Shown one piece after another: positions 17,201 to 25,451 of a stretch of DNA of 64,000 nucleotides (position 1 is its first letter; every line of letters starts with the position of its first letter). The stretch is from positions 1-64,000 of the forward strand of contig JAFGWM010000038.1 in NCBI GenBank assembly GCA_016937155.1, read 5' to 3'. The notes beneath the pieces were generated by a model. The model did not search any database. It was not told the DNA's origin and saw nothing but the letters and a program-made list of their open reading frames with translations. This DNA is from Deltaproteobacteria bacterium. Its GTDB lineage: Bacteria > Myxococcota_A > Polyangia > HGW-17. Made by a program: the position numbers and the translations under genes.

Positions 17201-19345
17201 AGCTGACTTATCCATAAGATCATTATAAAAATTCATAATCTGAACCATGGCGCCATACTGATAGATACTATTGGGATAGTCCTTAATAATTCCCTTAAAA
17301 TACTTTACAGCTTCATTAAAGGCATTGTCAGCCTTACGTCTCAGTATTTCCTTTTCCGCACCGGTAGCTTTTTTAAAACGATCGAACAGATCCTTTGCCT
17401 TTGATGCAAGTGTTATACCTGTATACATCAAGGCAAAACTCTTGATGTAGGTAATATTCATCCTCAATTCATCTATGGTAACGGTGGGAATTTTTACTTT
17501 TTTGGCAGCATTGAAAGTCAGAAACTTCTGATGACTGGTAAGAAATCTATCGGTTTCATCTGTATTAAATACGGTGTTCAACGCAAACTGATATAGATCC
17601 TTGCGTTTTTTCTCCCATTCGGAAATTTTCTTCCTTACCTCATTTTTATCCCTTTCGGTTTTCAATTCCAGAAGGAGATTTTTATTCTTGGCCACCATAA
17701 TATCAATGAGTTCTTTCATCTTCCAGAACACTGCGGGTTTATCTGGGTTATATTTCCAGTTTCCCTCGGTATCCATCTTACGGAAAATGTAGTCATACAG
17801 GTTCCATGCAAAAAGATAGTCCTCCTCACTGCGCTGATAAGCCTTGCCTTCTTCAATACCCTTAAAGAAATCAGCTATTCCATACCATATTCTCTTCACA
17901 TGTGGTTCGTTCTCCCTTCCCTTGTAAAAAGTCACCAGCTTTTTAACCGGACATTTATTTTTACACTGAACTGGAAAGGGGTCTACCCAACTGTATTTTT
18001 TCTGATCATCTATGTTATCGACTTTTTCATCCTGAAAAAGAAAGCCAATATATTTAATGGCTTCCTTATGGGGTGAATTCAGATCCTTATTTTGCCCCAT
18101 AACAATAACCTGATCAAAAAGTTTCATTGCCAGAGCAGGATTAAGTTCATTCTGATAAAGCATAAGTCCTGCAAAATAAACTATATATCCTCTGGTACTC
18201 AGGTTTTTGTATTCAGGTCCAAGGGCTCTCTTGTATGCACTCAATGCTGACCATTTTGTAATCGCATAATTGAACAGGTGAATATTCATTGACTGTTCAT
18301 CAGTCATGGTTGCATCCACTTTTTCAAATTTTATTCTTTTTGTGGAAAGATATTTACCCAGAGTAGCCCAGGCTGTACCAATAAATTCAAGGCCACCCTT
18401 TACCGGTTTACATTTCTGAAACAGGTCAAATGGAATTTTTCCTGGAAACTCTTTGATAGCCCATCCCTTATAAGCAGTAAGAGAATCAGAAGCAAGAATC
18501 AACTTTCCTCTTGATACAAGTGTTTCATTAAAATCATCCTTAAACGGGTTGTATCCCCAGTTTGAACACACTGCAGCAAGAGAAACCTTTGCTGGAAGTT
18601 CCTGATTTGGATCCTGCGTTGAAAAAGGAGGGTTTTCATAAATCCTCGCAAGAAGGTGAAAAGCACTGCCCAGAGCCCGGAATTTCGGGTAGCCGCTTAT
18701 CAGTTTCCTCAAATTCTGTTCAGATTTCTTTCGGTAAAAGTCAACACCTAAAGTGGAATCAGCTACTCTGACAACACCATTTGAGAGCTTATGGGCAGCC
18801 TCAAGGGTATCCCTGTAATCCTCATCAAACTCAAGAATTTTTCCTGTTTTCTCATCTTCCTTTTCAGATCTGAGAAAAAGTTCCTCAGCTATTTCATGAT
18901 AAATTACAGCAGTTCTCCATAAAAGTTCGGGAGTCCACATGGGATCCTTGAGTTTTTCAAATTCACTGAGGCGGGTCTCCAACATTTTGAGGAGCTTCGC
19001 CCTCTCGATCATATCCTGAACCTTTGCGGATTTTGTATCCTTTGACAGCTTTGATCTCAGAGCAACTTCCTCATTTCTCCTGGTTCTTTTGATCATGTAC
19101 GTAGTAAAATCGCTGTTAAATCTGATAGCCTTCCGAAATGTTTTGTAGTCTTTTCTAAGATCATTTATTTCTTTAACTATATCAGTGGTTTCAAATTTTG
19201 GTTCATTTGAAACATTTTTCTTATCATCGGGTATCTTTTTTATAATTTTTTCACGGGTTTTTCCTGAAGTTCTCTTTCCCTGAGAATACACATTTCCCGA
19301 TTGCATAGTAAAAACCAGGGCTGCAAATAAAAAAACTACTCTCAT
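14231..19345 (-). CDS. Giant TPR-rich secreted protein
   Basis: A 1704-residue protein with an N-terminal signal peptide (MRVVFLFAALVFTMQSGNVYSQ), then an almost all-helical chain rich in Lys, Glu, Tyr and Asp. Scattered TPR-like units are visible (for example YFAGLMLYQNELNPALAMKL, FLYKIARIFLHYQDVDLARK, FYQLADAYTKSFNEDRALKM). Charged coiled-coil segments lie between about 1290 and 1420, and the last 250 residues are Lys-rich and probably not TPR. It overlaps the upstream gene by ATGA. It is probably a periplasmic scaffold linking the ExbB/ExbD motor to outer-membrane parts, as proposed for large TPR proteins such as PglI/GltI in myxobacteria (from memory). No enzyme domain is visible. Confidence 0.8.
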   Translation of the reverse strand: MRVVFLFAALVFTMQSGNVYSQGKRTSGKTREKIIKKIPDDKKNVSNEPKFETTDIVKEINDLRKDYKTFRKAIRFNSDFTTYMIKRTRRNEEVALRSKLSKDTKSAKVQDMIERAKLLKMLETRLSEFEKLKDPMWTPELLWRTAVIYHEIAEELFLRSEKEDEKTGKILEFDEDYRDTLEAAHKLSNGVVRVADSTLGVDFYRKKSEQNLRKLISGYPKFRALGSAFHLLARIYENPPFSTQDPNQELPAKVSLAAVCSNWGYNPFKDDFNETLVSRGKLILASDSLTAYKGWAIKEFPGKIPFDLFQKCKPVKGGLEFIGTAWATLGKYLSTKRIKFEKVDATMTDEQSMNIHLFNYAITKWSALSAYKRALGPEYKNLSTRGYIVYFAGLMLYQNELNPALAMKLFDQVIVMGQNKDLNSPHKEAIKYIGFLFQDEKVDNIDDQKKYSWVDPFPVQCKNKCPVKKLVTFYKGRENEPHVKRIWYGIADFFKGIEEGKAYQRSEEDYLFAWNLYDYIFRKMDTEGNWKYNPDKPAVFWKMKELIDIMVAKNKNLLLELKTERDKNEVRKKISEWEKKRKDLYQFALNTVFNTDETDRFLTSHQKFLTFNAAKKVKIPTVTIDELRMNITYIKSFALMYTGITLASKAKDLFDRFKKATGAEKEILRRKADNAFNEAVKYFKGIIKDYPNSIYQYGAMVQIMNFYNDLMDKSAEYYIIDLAPNEAERKKRIYSGLDWGRKVRDSHLGSDWRKNAAVILNNIYMDKLAYKDPPYPFDPKKDDAKGKITYVKKEIPESYQNYIKDAQIYMKLYPEDSNSPLFLYKIARIFLHYQDVDLARKTYDQILEKYCSHETAYYASYDLFLTYRHQKTDALTDEKFKKERDSVISGLEKKKCGGGEKHRELMSMIAKLELSELVKTTEKVFAEANSSKDKGKNDPDKWKSALTYYLTLKKKVESRKPPKKEEKEYYSNLFGIYWNIYTCKKELGDFIGAIEILESIRKQEKIFEVADREGYKEIVFYQLADAYTKSFNEDRALKMWDELARKGVWRLRDGKRVKTAQESNFRLISEEKKLDIYRSNGDKFFRETVSLMEKLMEEYSRVKRMYAKKFSVGDANPFKDLAAQMGLKQDKLDKYYIVYWNCPGGKCTSATVTDKFIYYKEMLYQVYLNKALGKDGSEKDLSNVLQKLTDLETALDYYVKLSRIFKESGTGDSLKITTSKQYEAMWKKRLFLTYQRASIYKYLMTKSGSATNREKAREKFTELLKKYKKLYDKGVRATPSLNPGYAVVNYGEALIQYVTEEYKKVDNPFKGTSTPEIDAFEDSQLQFKILQTKLSGKGEKLNKKLEDLKKKLADTQNAYVKEIQEFAVALQNLAPAARAKLSQKDLLKHYKVYQKFTKKYPKFWPLAQKVGFQPAIQQFLADRKDIKKLVKDMENLGKDWSKSVPEMVKKFFKDFVPKSKNGIKNIEKIYKDQNLPIIATLKKTIKDIDKLYKTKKDLQVNDCVPIIQVLGQMATLSTMLAGADAVVLTLVRGGSLDGLAKGYSWYTEQKGYIRSQVALIKANLMALKLKMIIQGIDIFAKAPFLKKLSQAELEEDRAAKLKESNCAGKPAKIADQCYLDYKRKMFYKRSYSIPKGKTTESVEMVPQDRLIDEYNKTFKEFHSIVTSEKISSNLIEEAFEDYRQFEGSKKYQRVFKPKMVKMSH

Positions 19346-21999
19346 TTGCTGCCTCCAACTTTAGCATTTTTTCCAGTTTCTTTTTTGTTACCTGAAGTCT
19401 TTTTGGAAACTGCTTTTTTCTCCTCGAAAGGATCCGCGAGTTCGCCTTTTCCTATTTTGAAAGTTGGTTGCATTATTTCTCCAAAACGGGAAGACAGATT
19501 TCGGGTGATTTTATTGTTCTGATCCATCAGGCGGCTCCATTTTTTTCTGGTGAGAGAGCGCTTGGTCCAGGATACATCTACAATACCAATGTCAGCTTCC
19601 ATAACTATTGCCTGAAATTTATCAGCTATGTTTTTAATACTGTCCTTTGATACCACTCTGGAAAAATATTCACTGCGTTTAGAATAATTTCCATACCGCT
19701 CCTGATACATTTTTATCTTGCTTTCCTCATCAGCCACTTTGGTTCTGATATCATCTATTTTTTTAACAGCAATATTATCAATTTTACGGTTAACAGCATC
19801 CATTCTTGAGTCAATCTGAAGGGATGTTTTCATCAGCGCACCAAGATTGTCTATTACATTTTTAACTTCACCGGTAAGAGACAGGGATGAACGCTCAATT
19901 AATTGAAATTCCTTTTCAACTATACTCCTGTACTTCAATCTGAGGTTCTTCTCCATTTTCATATCGGAATCATCAACCCCCACCTCAAGACTGGCATCAA
20001 CAACAGCAGACCTGATTTTTTCAGCCATCTTAATTGTGAGTTTCACATGTTCAGCTTCTGCCCTGAGTTTGTCTACCATATCAGGTAACTTTGCTTTTTT
20101 CTTTTTATCCAGATTCAAATAATATTTATATAAAGCCTCAATCTGTTCCTGCTTCAATTTCAGATCCAGTTTCAAACCATCAATGGATGCTGTCATTTTA
20201 TCATAAAGTTTACGCTTCGCTCTCAATCGTTTCTCAAGAGAGTCAGTACTTTTAGGCATATCTGAAATTTTCTTGTTCAGAGCCAGTCGTTCCTTCTGAA
20301 GTGAACTCAGTCTGGTCATATCGGATGATGTAAGCTGGGATGAAATTTTTCCGGTTATTTCAGCTAGAATCTTCTTTCTCAACTGCATATTTCTAAGTTC
20401 CAGTTCGTATGTTTTTTTGCGCATATCACTCAGAAGTGGAAAAGCACCAATTCTACTGGTGGATTGAAGCCTCCTTTTTACTATCTGAAGAGTACTTTTT
20501 GCCTCTGAAAGATCCTTGCCTATAACTTCAATGTCATCAGAAATAATAACTGCTTTCATAAAATTCTGATCATTGTGAAATATTGGAACCATTTCTGGTG
20601 GAATATCATACTCTACTTTAAATATAGATTTTGTGGATGTTTTCTTTTTGCCGGATGAATCCTTAGCCTCTTTTTTCTTGGTAATCTGATCGAAAAGGGC
20701 TTCAGGATCAATATCTTTTTTCAGAAGCTGTTGAATCTTGTTATAAACTCTCTTGTACTGAAGACTTGTTTTATTGAAGCTTTTATTTGCTTCCAGCCAT
20801 TTTTCACCCCGTACATTCAGATAACCAAGAAGAATCTTTGCTCTTGGAAGAAATACACTGTTTTTATTTCTGACTTCCATAATAGCCAGAGTCTGAACGG
20901 CTTTCATCACTTCGCCTTCACGAACATAGACCCAACTCATTTCATAAAGACTATCCTCATAATATTTGGATTTAGGATCCACCATGCGGTACCACTTCAC
21001 AGATTCCCCGGTCTGACCAAGCTCATAGAAAATACGGCCTATTGCCATCACAGCTAGAGTCTGTACTTCCTTCTCAACACTGGTTTTAGGTTCAAACCAT
21101 ATGGTTTTTTCAGGGAATTTTTTTACAATATCAGATACATTTTTGTTAATACTAACCAGTGTAAAGCGTTTGATTGCCTCAAACAGTATAAGCTCCCTCA
21201 TTTCACTTGGAAAAGCGGTGAACTGTTCTAAAAGGACAACCTTTCCATCTCTTATAAAGCTTGTGGCTCCTGTCTTGGCAAGCCTCACAAGAGTTGCCCC
21301 ACTGTAGTATATTGCCTGAGAATACAGAGGAGGAAATTTAGTCTTTCCCTTCTCATCAGTAAAGGGTTTGAAAAGATCAAAATATTTCAGAGCCAATTGA
21401 AGTTTCTGAATTACAAAAGTTTCGTTACGTTTCTCTCCGGATTTATGAAATTCTTTATCCGCAAGAAAATAATTATATTTTCCAAGAGCATAACGTACTT
21501 CCCATGAGTTTTTCATTTCAGGCATATTTTCAATAATGGAGATGAGTTTTTCTATTCCCTTGAATCCTCTGACTTTCATTGAAATTTCAAGCAGTCTTTT
21601 GATGGCTTTACTTTTTAATGACATTGATGCCTTCATCGTGAGAATTCTGAAATAATTATCTGCAGCCACAAGATAATTTCCGCTTAGATACATTGACTCA
21701 CTGTAGTGAAACGTTGCCTCACCACCCACCTGGGGATCATTTGTCAGTGACATAAAAAGAGCAGCTGCATCCTGAGGACGGTTGTTCTTCAGAAGATAAA
21801 CACCATTAAGCAGACGCTGAACAGTGTTATATTTCTTTCCCATAACTATCTTGGAAGCTGTATTTATTACTGTCTCAACTCTTTTAAGACTTGAATCAAT
21901 GATCCTGATTTCATCTGAGTAATCAGTCTTGCCCTGTCCGGTTGCTTTAACAGGTACAGACAGTAGCATGAACATAATAATAGAAATGCCCTTTTTCAT
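19342..21999 (-). CDS. TPR and coiled-coil secreted protein
   Basis: An 885-residue protein with signal peptide MKKGISIIMFMLLSVPVKATG. The first half (about 40-440) is TPR-like (AALFMSLTNDPQVGGEATFHYSE, VMAIGRIFYELGQTGESVKW). The second half (about 490-830) is a long coiled coil with heptad-like Leu/Lys/Glu repeats. The end carries a Lys/Gly-rich tail. A short segment near 820 (DIGIVDVSWTKR) recalls the D-x-x-W pattern I associate with large TPR proteins of myxobacterial motility or envelope clusters. It is translationally coupled to the giant TPR gene and lies 16 bases after the first gene of the block. Likely a periplasmic structural element; function unproven. Confidence 0.8.
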   Translation of the reverse strand: MKKGISIIMFMLLSVPVKATGQGKTDYSDEIRIIDSSLKRVETVINTASKIVMGKKYNTVQRLLNGVYLLKNNRPQDAAALFMSLTNDPQVGGEATFHYSESMYLSGNYLVAADNYFRILTMKASMSLKSKAIKRLLEISMKVRGFKGIEKLISIIENMPEMKNSWEVRYALGKYNYFLADKEFHKSGEKRNETFVIQKLQLALKYFDLFKPFTDEKGKTKFPPLYSQAIYYSGATLVRLAKTGATSFIRDGKVVLLEQFTAFPSEMRELILFEAIKRFTLVSINKNVSDIVKKFPEKTIWFEPKTSVEKEVQTLAVMAIGRIFYELGQTGESVKWYRMVDPKSKYYEDSLYEMSWVYVREGEVMKAVQTLAIMEVRNKNSVFLPRAKILLGYLNVRGEKWLEANKSFNKTSLQYKRVYNKIQQLLKKDIDPEALFDQITKKKEAKDSSGKKKTSTKSIFKVEYDIPPEMVPIFHNDQNFMKAVIISDDIEVIGKDLSEAKSTLQIVKRRLQSTSRIGAFPLLSDMRKKTYELELRNMQLRKKILAEITGKISSQLTSSDMTRLSSLQKERLALNKKISDMPKSTDSLEKRLRAKRKLYDKMTASIDGLKLDLKLKQEQIEALYKYYLNLDKKKKAKLPDMVDKLRAEAEHVKLTIKMAEKIRSAVVDASLEVGVDDSDMKMEKNLRLKYRSIVEKEFQLIERSSLSLTGEVKNVIDNLGALMKTSLQIDSRMDAVNRKIDNIAVKKIDDIRTKVADEESKIKMYQERYGNYSKRSEYFSRVVSKDSIKNIADKFQAIVMEADIGIVDVSWTKRSLTRKKWSRLMDQNNKITRNLSSRFGEIMQPTFKIGKGELADPFEEKKAVSKKTSGNKKETGKNAKVGGSK

Positions 22000-22015
22000 G
22001 GCTTAAATCCTGAAA

Positions 22016-22924
22016 TTATTTAGAAGATTTAGATTTACCCGATTTCCCGGTACTTTTCTTACTGGAAACAAGGGGTCTGACTTCCAGTTTAAATTTGATA
22101 GTGGGTCTTTCATCCAGAGGAGTTGTCATATTTCCTTTTTCTTTTCCGATTACTGTAAGTACATACAACTTACCTGGTTCTACAGAAAAACTATAACTGT
22201 TCTTAACTTCCCACTTCCACTCTTTCACATATCTGAAAAGGCCGTACCCGTTACCAAGATAAGAAATAAAAACCCTTACCCTTTTGTTCCCTGGAGTTAC
22301 ATGATCACTGACAACAGGAATATCTTTCTTGGAAAGTGCAACCTTGTCAGCTTTAATAACATCACTGTAGGTTTTAATAGGATTTCCATCGAGAAAATAT
22401 CTGAGTCTCACAAGTCTGTAGACTCCACCCATCTCATTTCGATGTTTGATTATAATCTTGGCACCGCCAAGAGTTTCCTTTTGATCCGTCATTGCTTCCT
22501 TAAGCAACTGAAGCCTGTATTTACTTGATGTTACTTTATTTTTTAAATCCTCAACCTGTTCTGCCAGTTCCCTGAGTTTCAGTTCTGTCTTACTCAGTTT
22601 AGGCTCCTTTGTTTTTGTGTTAGTAGGTAAAACATCTCTTTTCACATCCCTGCCAACGGTAACAGGTGTGTCCTTTTTTTCATTTGAAACTGGTACTGAT
22701 GTGTCAGAGGGAGTTTTTTTCCCGGCACCAGGATCAGCAACAGGAGTTTTCTTAGATGCATCAGTTGCAGAATTATTCTTAGGCGGATCTTTGGATTTTG
22801 TCGTTTCCGTTTTTGCCGGTTCTTTTGTTTTTTCATTGGCTCCGTTGGGCTTCTTACCCTGAGCCATAACTGTCCAACTTATTGATATTATAGTTATAAA
22901 AATAATTTTACTTAAGTTTTTCAT
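22016..22924 (-). CDS. Secreted protein of the family often mislabelled dihydrolipoamide acetyltransferase
   Basis: First gene of the envelope block. It has a signal peptide (MKNLSKIIFITIISISWTVMA), a Lys/Thr/Pro-rich disordered stretch (about 22-110), a short coiled coil (about 112-150) and a C-terminal beta-rich domain (about 153-285). Motifs in that domain include GNGYGLFRYVKEWKWEV, YVLTVIGKEKGNMTTPLDER and PTIKFKLEV. I recall this C-terminal pattern in myxobacterial proteins annotated as dihydrolipoamide acetyltransferase, but no lipoyl or acyltransferase domain is present, so that name would be wrong. Probably a periplasmic partner of the TPR proteins encoded next. Confidence 0.78.
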   Translation of the reverse strand: MKNLSKIIFITIISISWTVMAQGKKPNGANEKTKEPAKTETTKSKDPPKNNSATDASKKTPVADPGAGKKTPSDTSVPVSNEKKDTPVTVGRDVKRDVLPTNTKTKEPKLSKTELKLRELAEQVEDLKNKVTSSKYRLQLLKEAMTDQKETLGGAKIIIKHRNEMGGVYRLVRLRYFLDGNPIKTYSDVIKADKVALSKKDIPVVSDHVTPGNKRVRVFISYLGNGYGLFRYVKEWKWEVKNSYSFSVEPGKLYVLTVIGKEKGNMTTPLDERPTIKFKLEVRPLVSSKKSTGKSGKSKSSK

Positions 22925-23254
22925 TTTACCCTGTCATCCCCTTTCGACCAGAAACCAGGTCTTACAGGAAAATATCCGTTCAGTTTCACCTGCTGTTCAA
23001 AACAGGAAATATACCTGAAACAGGCCCTGTGGTCAAACTCTTCATCCAATATTAATTGACTTACTTTTTTAAATATTCAAGTAATTTATTTATTACACCA
23101 TTGAACACAAGGAAGTACTCATATCAGGGGCTTTTATATTCAGTTCCTCTGTAGAGTAAAAATTGGTCGTGAAAAATGGAATATAAATATGAGTGTAAAA
23201 ATACACAATTTGTGATAATATTCGTTTTTTGAACTTTTTTCTAAGGAGGATTAT
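22925..23254. other. Divergent intergenic region between the TPR block and pdp
   Basis: 330 bases without a convincing reading frame, holding the outward promoters of both units. On the plus side an extended -10-like TGtGATAAT lies near 23214 and a strong aaggagga site precedes pdp. No clear promoter or hairpin could be fixed for the minus-strand block. Confidence 0.5.
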
Positions 23255-24565
23255 ATGATCTTTCAGGATGTAATCATTAAAAAACGTGATGGATATGAAC
23301 TTTCACCCGATGAAATAAAATACTTCATTGATAACTACTCAGCAGGAACTCTCCCGGATTATCAGGTGGCATCGCTTCTAATGGCAATCTTTCTCAGGGG
23401 AATGACAGGAAGTGAACTGGCTGCACTTACCCATGAAATGCTCCACAGCGGAGATGTGATGGATTTCAGTTTTATCGATGGAATAAAAGTTGATAAACAC
23501 TCCACAGGAGGAGTTGGTGATAAAATTTCCATTCCTCTGGCTCCAATTGCAGCGAGTTGTGGCGTGTATATTCCAATGATTTCAGGAAGGGGGCTTGGAC
23601 ATACTGGAGGAACTCTGGATAAACTGGAAAGTATTCCAGGCTTTAATGTCAATATTGATACTGAAAATTTTAAAAGAATTGTACAGGAACAGGGAATGTG
23701 CCTCATCGGTCAGACGAAACAACTGGCTCCTGCGGACAGAAAAATCTATGCCCTCAGAGATGCCACCGGGACTGTTCCCAGTATTCCGCTTATATCAAGT
23801 TCCATTATGAGTAAAAAACTTGCTGAAGGAATTGATGCACTGGTACTTGACGTAAAATGTGGAAGCGGTGCATTTATGAAAACTGTGGAAAATGCAACTG
23901 AACTGGCTTCAACTCTGGTTGACATAGGTTACAGAGCAGGTAAAAAAGTCACCGCATTTATCACCAGGATGGATGATCCACTTGGACAGGCAGTGGGTAA
24001 TTCTAATGAAATTATTGAATCAATAGAAATTTTAAAAGGTCGCGGCCCCTCAGATATCAGACAACTTACTCTGACCCTGGCAGCTGAAATGATTTTTATG
24101 GGAAATAAGGCTGAAAGTTTTGAGGATGGAATGAAAAAAGCTGAGGCATCTATTTCCGATGGTTCAGCCCTTAAAAAATTCGGTGAATTAATAACAGCTC
24201 AACATGGCAATGCTGGTGTTATCGATAATTACGATCTGATGCCTTCATATACTGACACGGTTGAAGTTAAAGCCACAAAATCCGGATATATCACTTCAAT
24301 AAACTCAACAGAAATCGGAATGGCAGGAATTGAGATAGGCGCGGGAAGAAGAGTTGTCAGTGATAAAGTGGATCATGGTGCCGGAATCGAAGTAATGATG
24401 AAATCCGGAGATCAGGTTAACAAGGGAGACACTATTGCAGTGATCAATCACAATGCTTCTTCCGGAATTGAAAACGCAGTGGCAAGAGTTTTAAACGCAT
24501 ATGTCATTGGAGATGTTAAAATTGAAAGCAAACCAATGATTATCAAAGAAATAAGACAGGGTTAA
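23255..24565 (+). CDS. pdp: Pyrimidine-nucleoside (thymidine) phosphorylase
   Basis: Catalyses phosphorolysis of thymidine/uridine to base plus (deoxy)ribose-1-phosphate in the cytoplasm. The family signature is obvious: KVDKHSTGGVGDKISIPLAP (about 77-96), then SGRGLGHTGGTLDKLESIPG (about 110-129), with the active-site Lys in VLDVKCGSGAFMK (about 187-199). The C-terminal PYNP domain is present (GRRVVSDKVDHGAGIEVMMKSGD). 436 residues is standard. The ATG is preceded by aaggagga. One base separates it from the purine nucleoside phosphorylase gene, so salvage of both nucleoside classes is co-expressed. Whether it is thymidine-specific (DeoA) or broad (Pdp) cannot be settled; the length and second-domain pattern favour Pdp. 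Confidence 0.95.
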   Translation: MIFQDVIIKKRDGYELSPDEIKYFIDNYSAGTLPDYQVASLLMAIFLRGMTGSELAALTHEMLHSGDVMDFSFIDGIKVDKHSTGGVGDKISIPLAPIAASCGVYIPMISGRGLGHTGGTLDKLESIPGFNVNIDTENFKRIVQEQGMCLIGQTKQLAPADRKIYALRDATGTVPSIPLISSSIMSKKLAEGIDALVLDVKCGSGAFMKTVENATELASTLVDIGYRAGKKVTAFITRMDDPLGQAVGNSNEIIESIEILKGRGPSDIRQLTLTLAAEMIFMGNKAESFEDGMKKAEASISDGSALKKFGELITAQHGNAGVIDNYDLMPSYTDTVEVKATKSGYITSINSTEIGMAGIEIGAGRRVVSDKVDHGAGIEVMMKSGDQVNKGDTIAVINHNASSGIENAVARVLNAYVIGDVKIESKPMIIKEIRQG

Positions 24566-24566
24566 A

Positions 24567-25385
24567 ATGATATACGAACAGCTTCAGAAAACTATAGACT
24601 ATATCAGGGAACACACAGATGGTTTTGTTCCTGAACTGGGACTCATTCTGGGAAGTGGTCTTGGGGATTTTGCAGACACACTGGAAAATTCGGTCAGAAT
24701 TCCTTTCGGAGATATCCCGGGATTCAGTGTAAGCACAGTAAGTGGTCATGCCGGAGTTCTGGTATGCGGAATCTCCGGAGGGAAAAAAGTTGCCATCATG
24801 CAGGGACGTGTCCACTACTATGAGGGACATGAAATGGAAAAGGTTATCTTTCCGGCAAGAACCCTTGTAATGATGGGTTGCAAAACACTCATCATTACAA
24901 ACGCTGCAGGAGGAATCAGCCCATCTCTGGCTGCGGGGGATCTTTGCCTGATTACTGATCACCTGAATTATATGGGTACAAACCCTCTTCGTGGACCCAA
25001 TGACAGCAGACTGGGAGCAAGATTTCCCGATATGAGTGACATCTACAGCAAAAAACTTCGGGAGCAGGTTCTCGCCATTGCAGCATCAAGTGGAATTACC
25101 CTTAAGGAAGGTGTCTATGCCGCAATGCCCGGACCAACTTATGAAACACCAGCTGAAATTTCCATGTTGAAAACAGTTGGAGCCTCAATGGTGGGAATGT
25201 CAACAGTTCCTGAATCCCTTGCGGCCCACCATATGGGAGCTTCTATAATAGGGATAAGCTGTATTTCAAATCTTGCTGCAGGAATCAGTCCTGTACCTCT
25301 GACCCATGACGAAGTCAAAGAAACTGCAAATCGCATAAGTGCTGTCTTCAAAAAACTGATACAGGAAATTATTTCTGGTATCTAA
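24567..25385 (+). CDS. punA: Purine nucleoside phosphorylase, trimeric type
   Basis: Splits inosine/guanosine (and deoxy forms) into purine base and sugar-1-phosphate. Recognisable motifs: the phosphate-binding LGSGLGDFA (about 29-37), SGHAGVLVCG (about 60), MQGRVHYYEGHEMEKVIFPAR (phosphate/ribose site), TNAAGGISPSLAAGDL (about 110), the LNYMGTNPLRGPND loop, and GPTYETPAEISML. The base-binding region ends with SNLAAGISPVPLTHDEV, where Asn, as in hypoxanthine/guanine-specific enzymes, precedes the loop. 272 residues is normal. It directly follows pdp and precedes the glucan phosphorylase. Confidence 0.95.
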   Translation: MIYEQLQKTIDYIREHTDGFVPELGLILGSGLGDFADTLENSVRIPFGDIPGFSVSTVSGHAGVLVCGISGGKKVAIMQGRVHYYEGHEMEKVIFPARTLVMMGCKTLIITNAAGGISPSLAAGDLCLITDHLNYMGTNPLRGPNDSRLGARFPDMSDIYSKKLREQVLAIAASSGITLKEGVYAAMPGPTYETPAEISMLKTVGASMVGMSTVPESLAAHHMGASIIGISCISNLAAGISPVPLTHDEVKETANRISAVFKKLIQEIISGI

Positions 25386-25451
25386 CGGAAAAATTTTATA
25401 TTAATCCCACAGTTGAGCGATATCTGTTCTCAGCATTGACTGGAGTAAAAG

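Noticed and set aside
22016-22924. Dihydrolipoamide acetyltransferase
   Set aside because: Only the low-complexity Lys/Pro region resembles that enzyme; there is a signal peptide and neither a lipoyl nor a catalytic domain.
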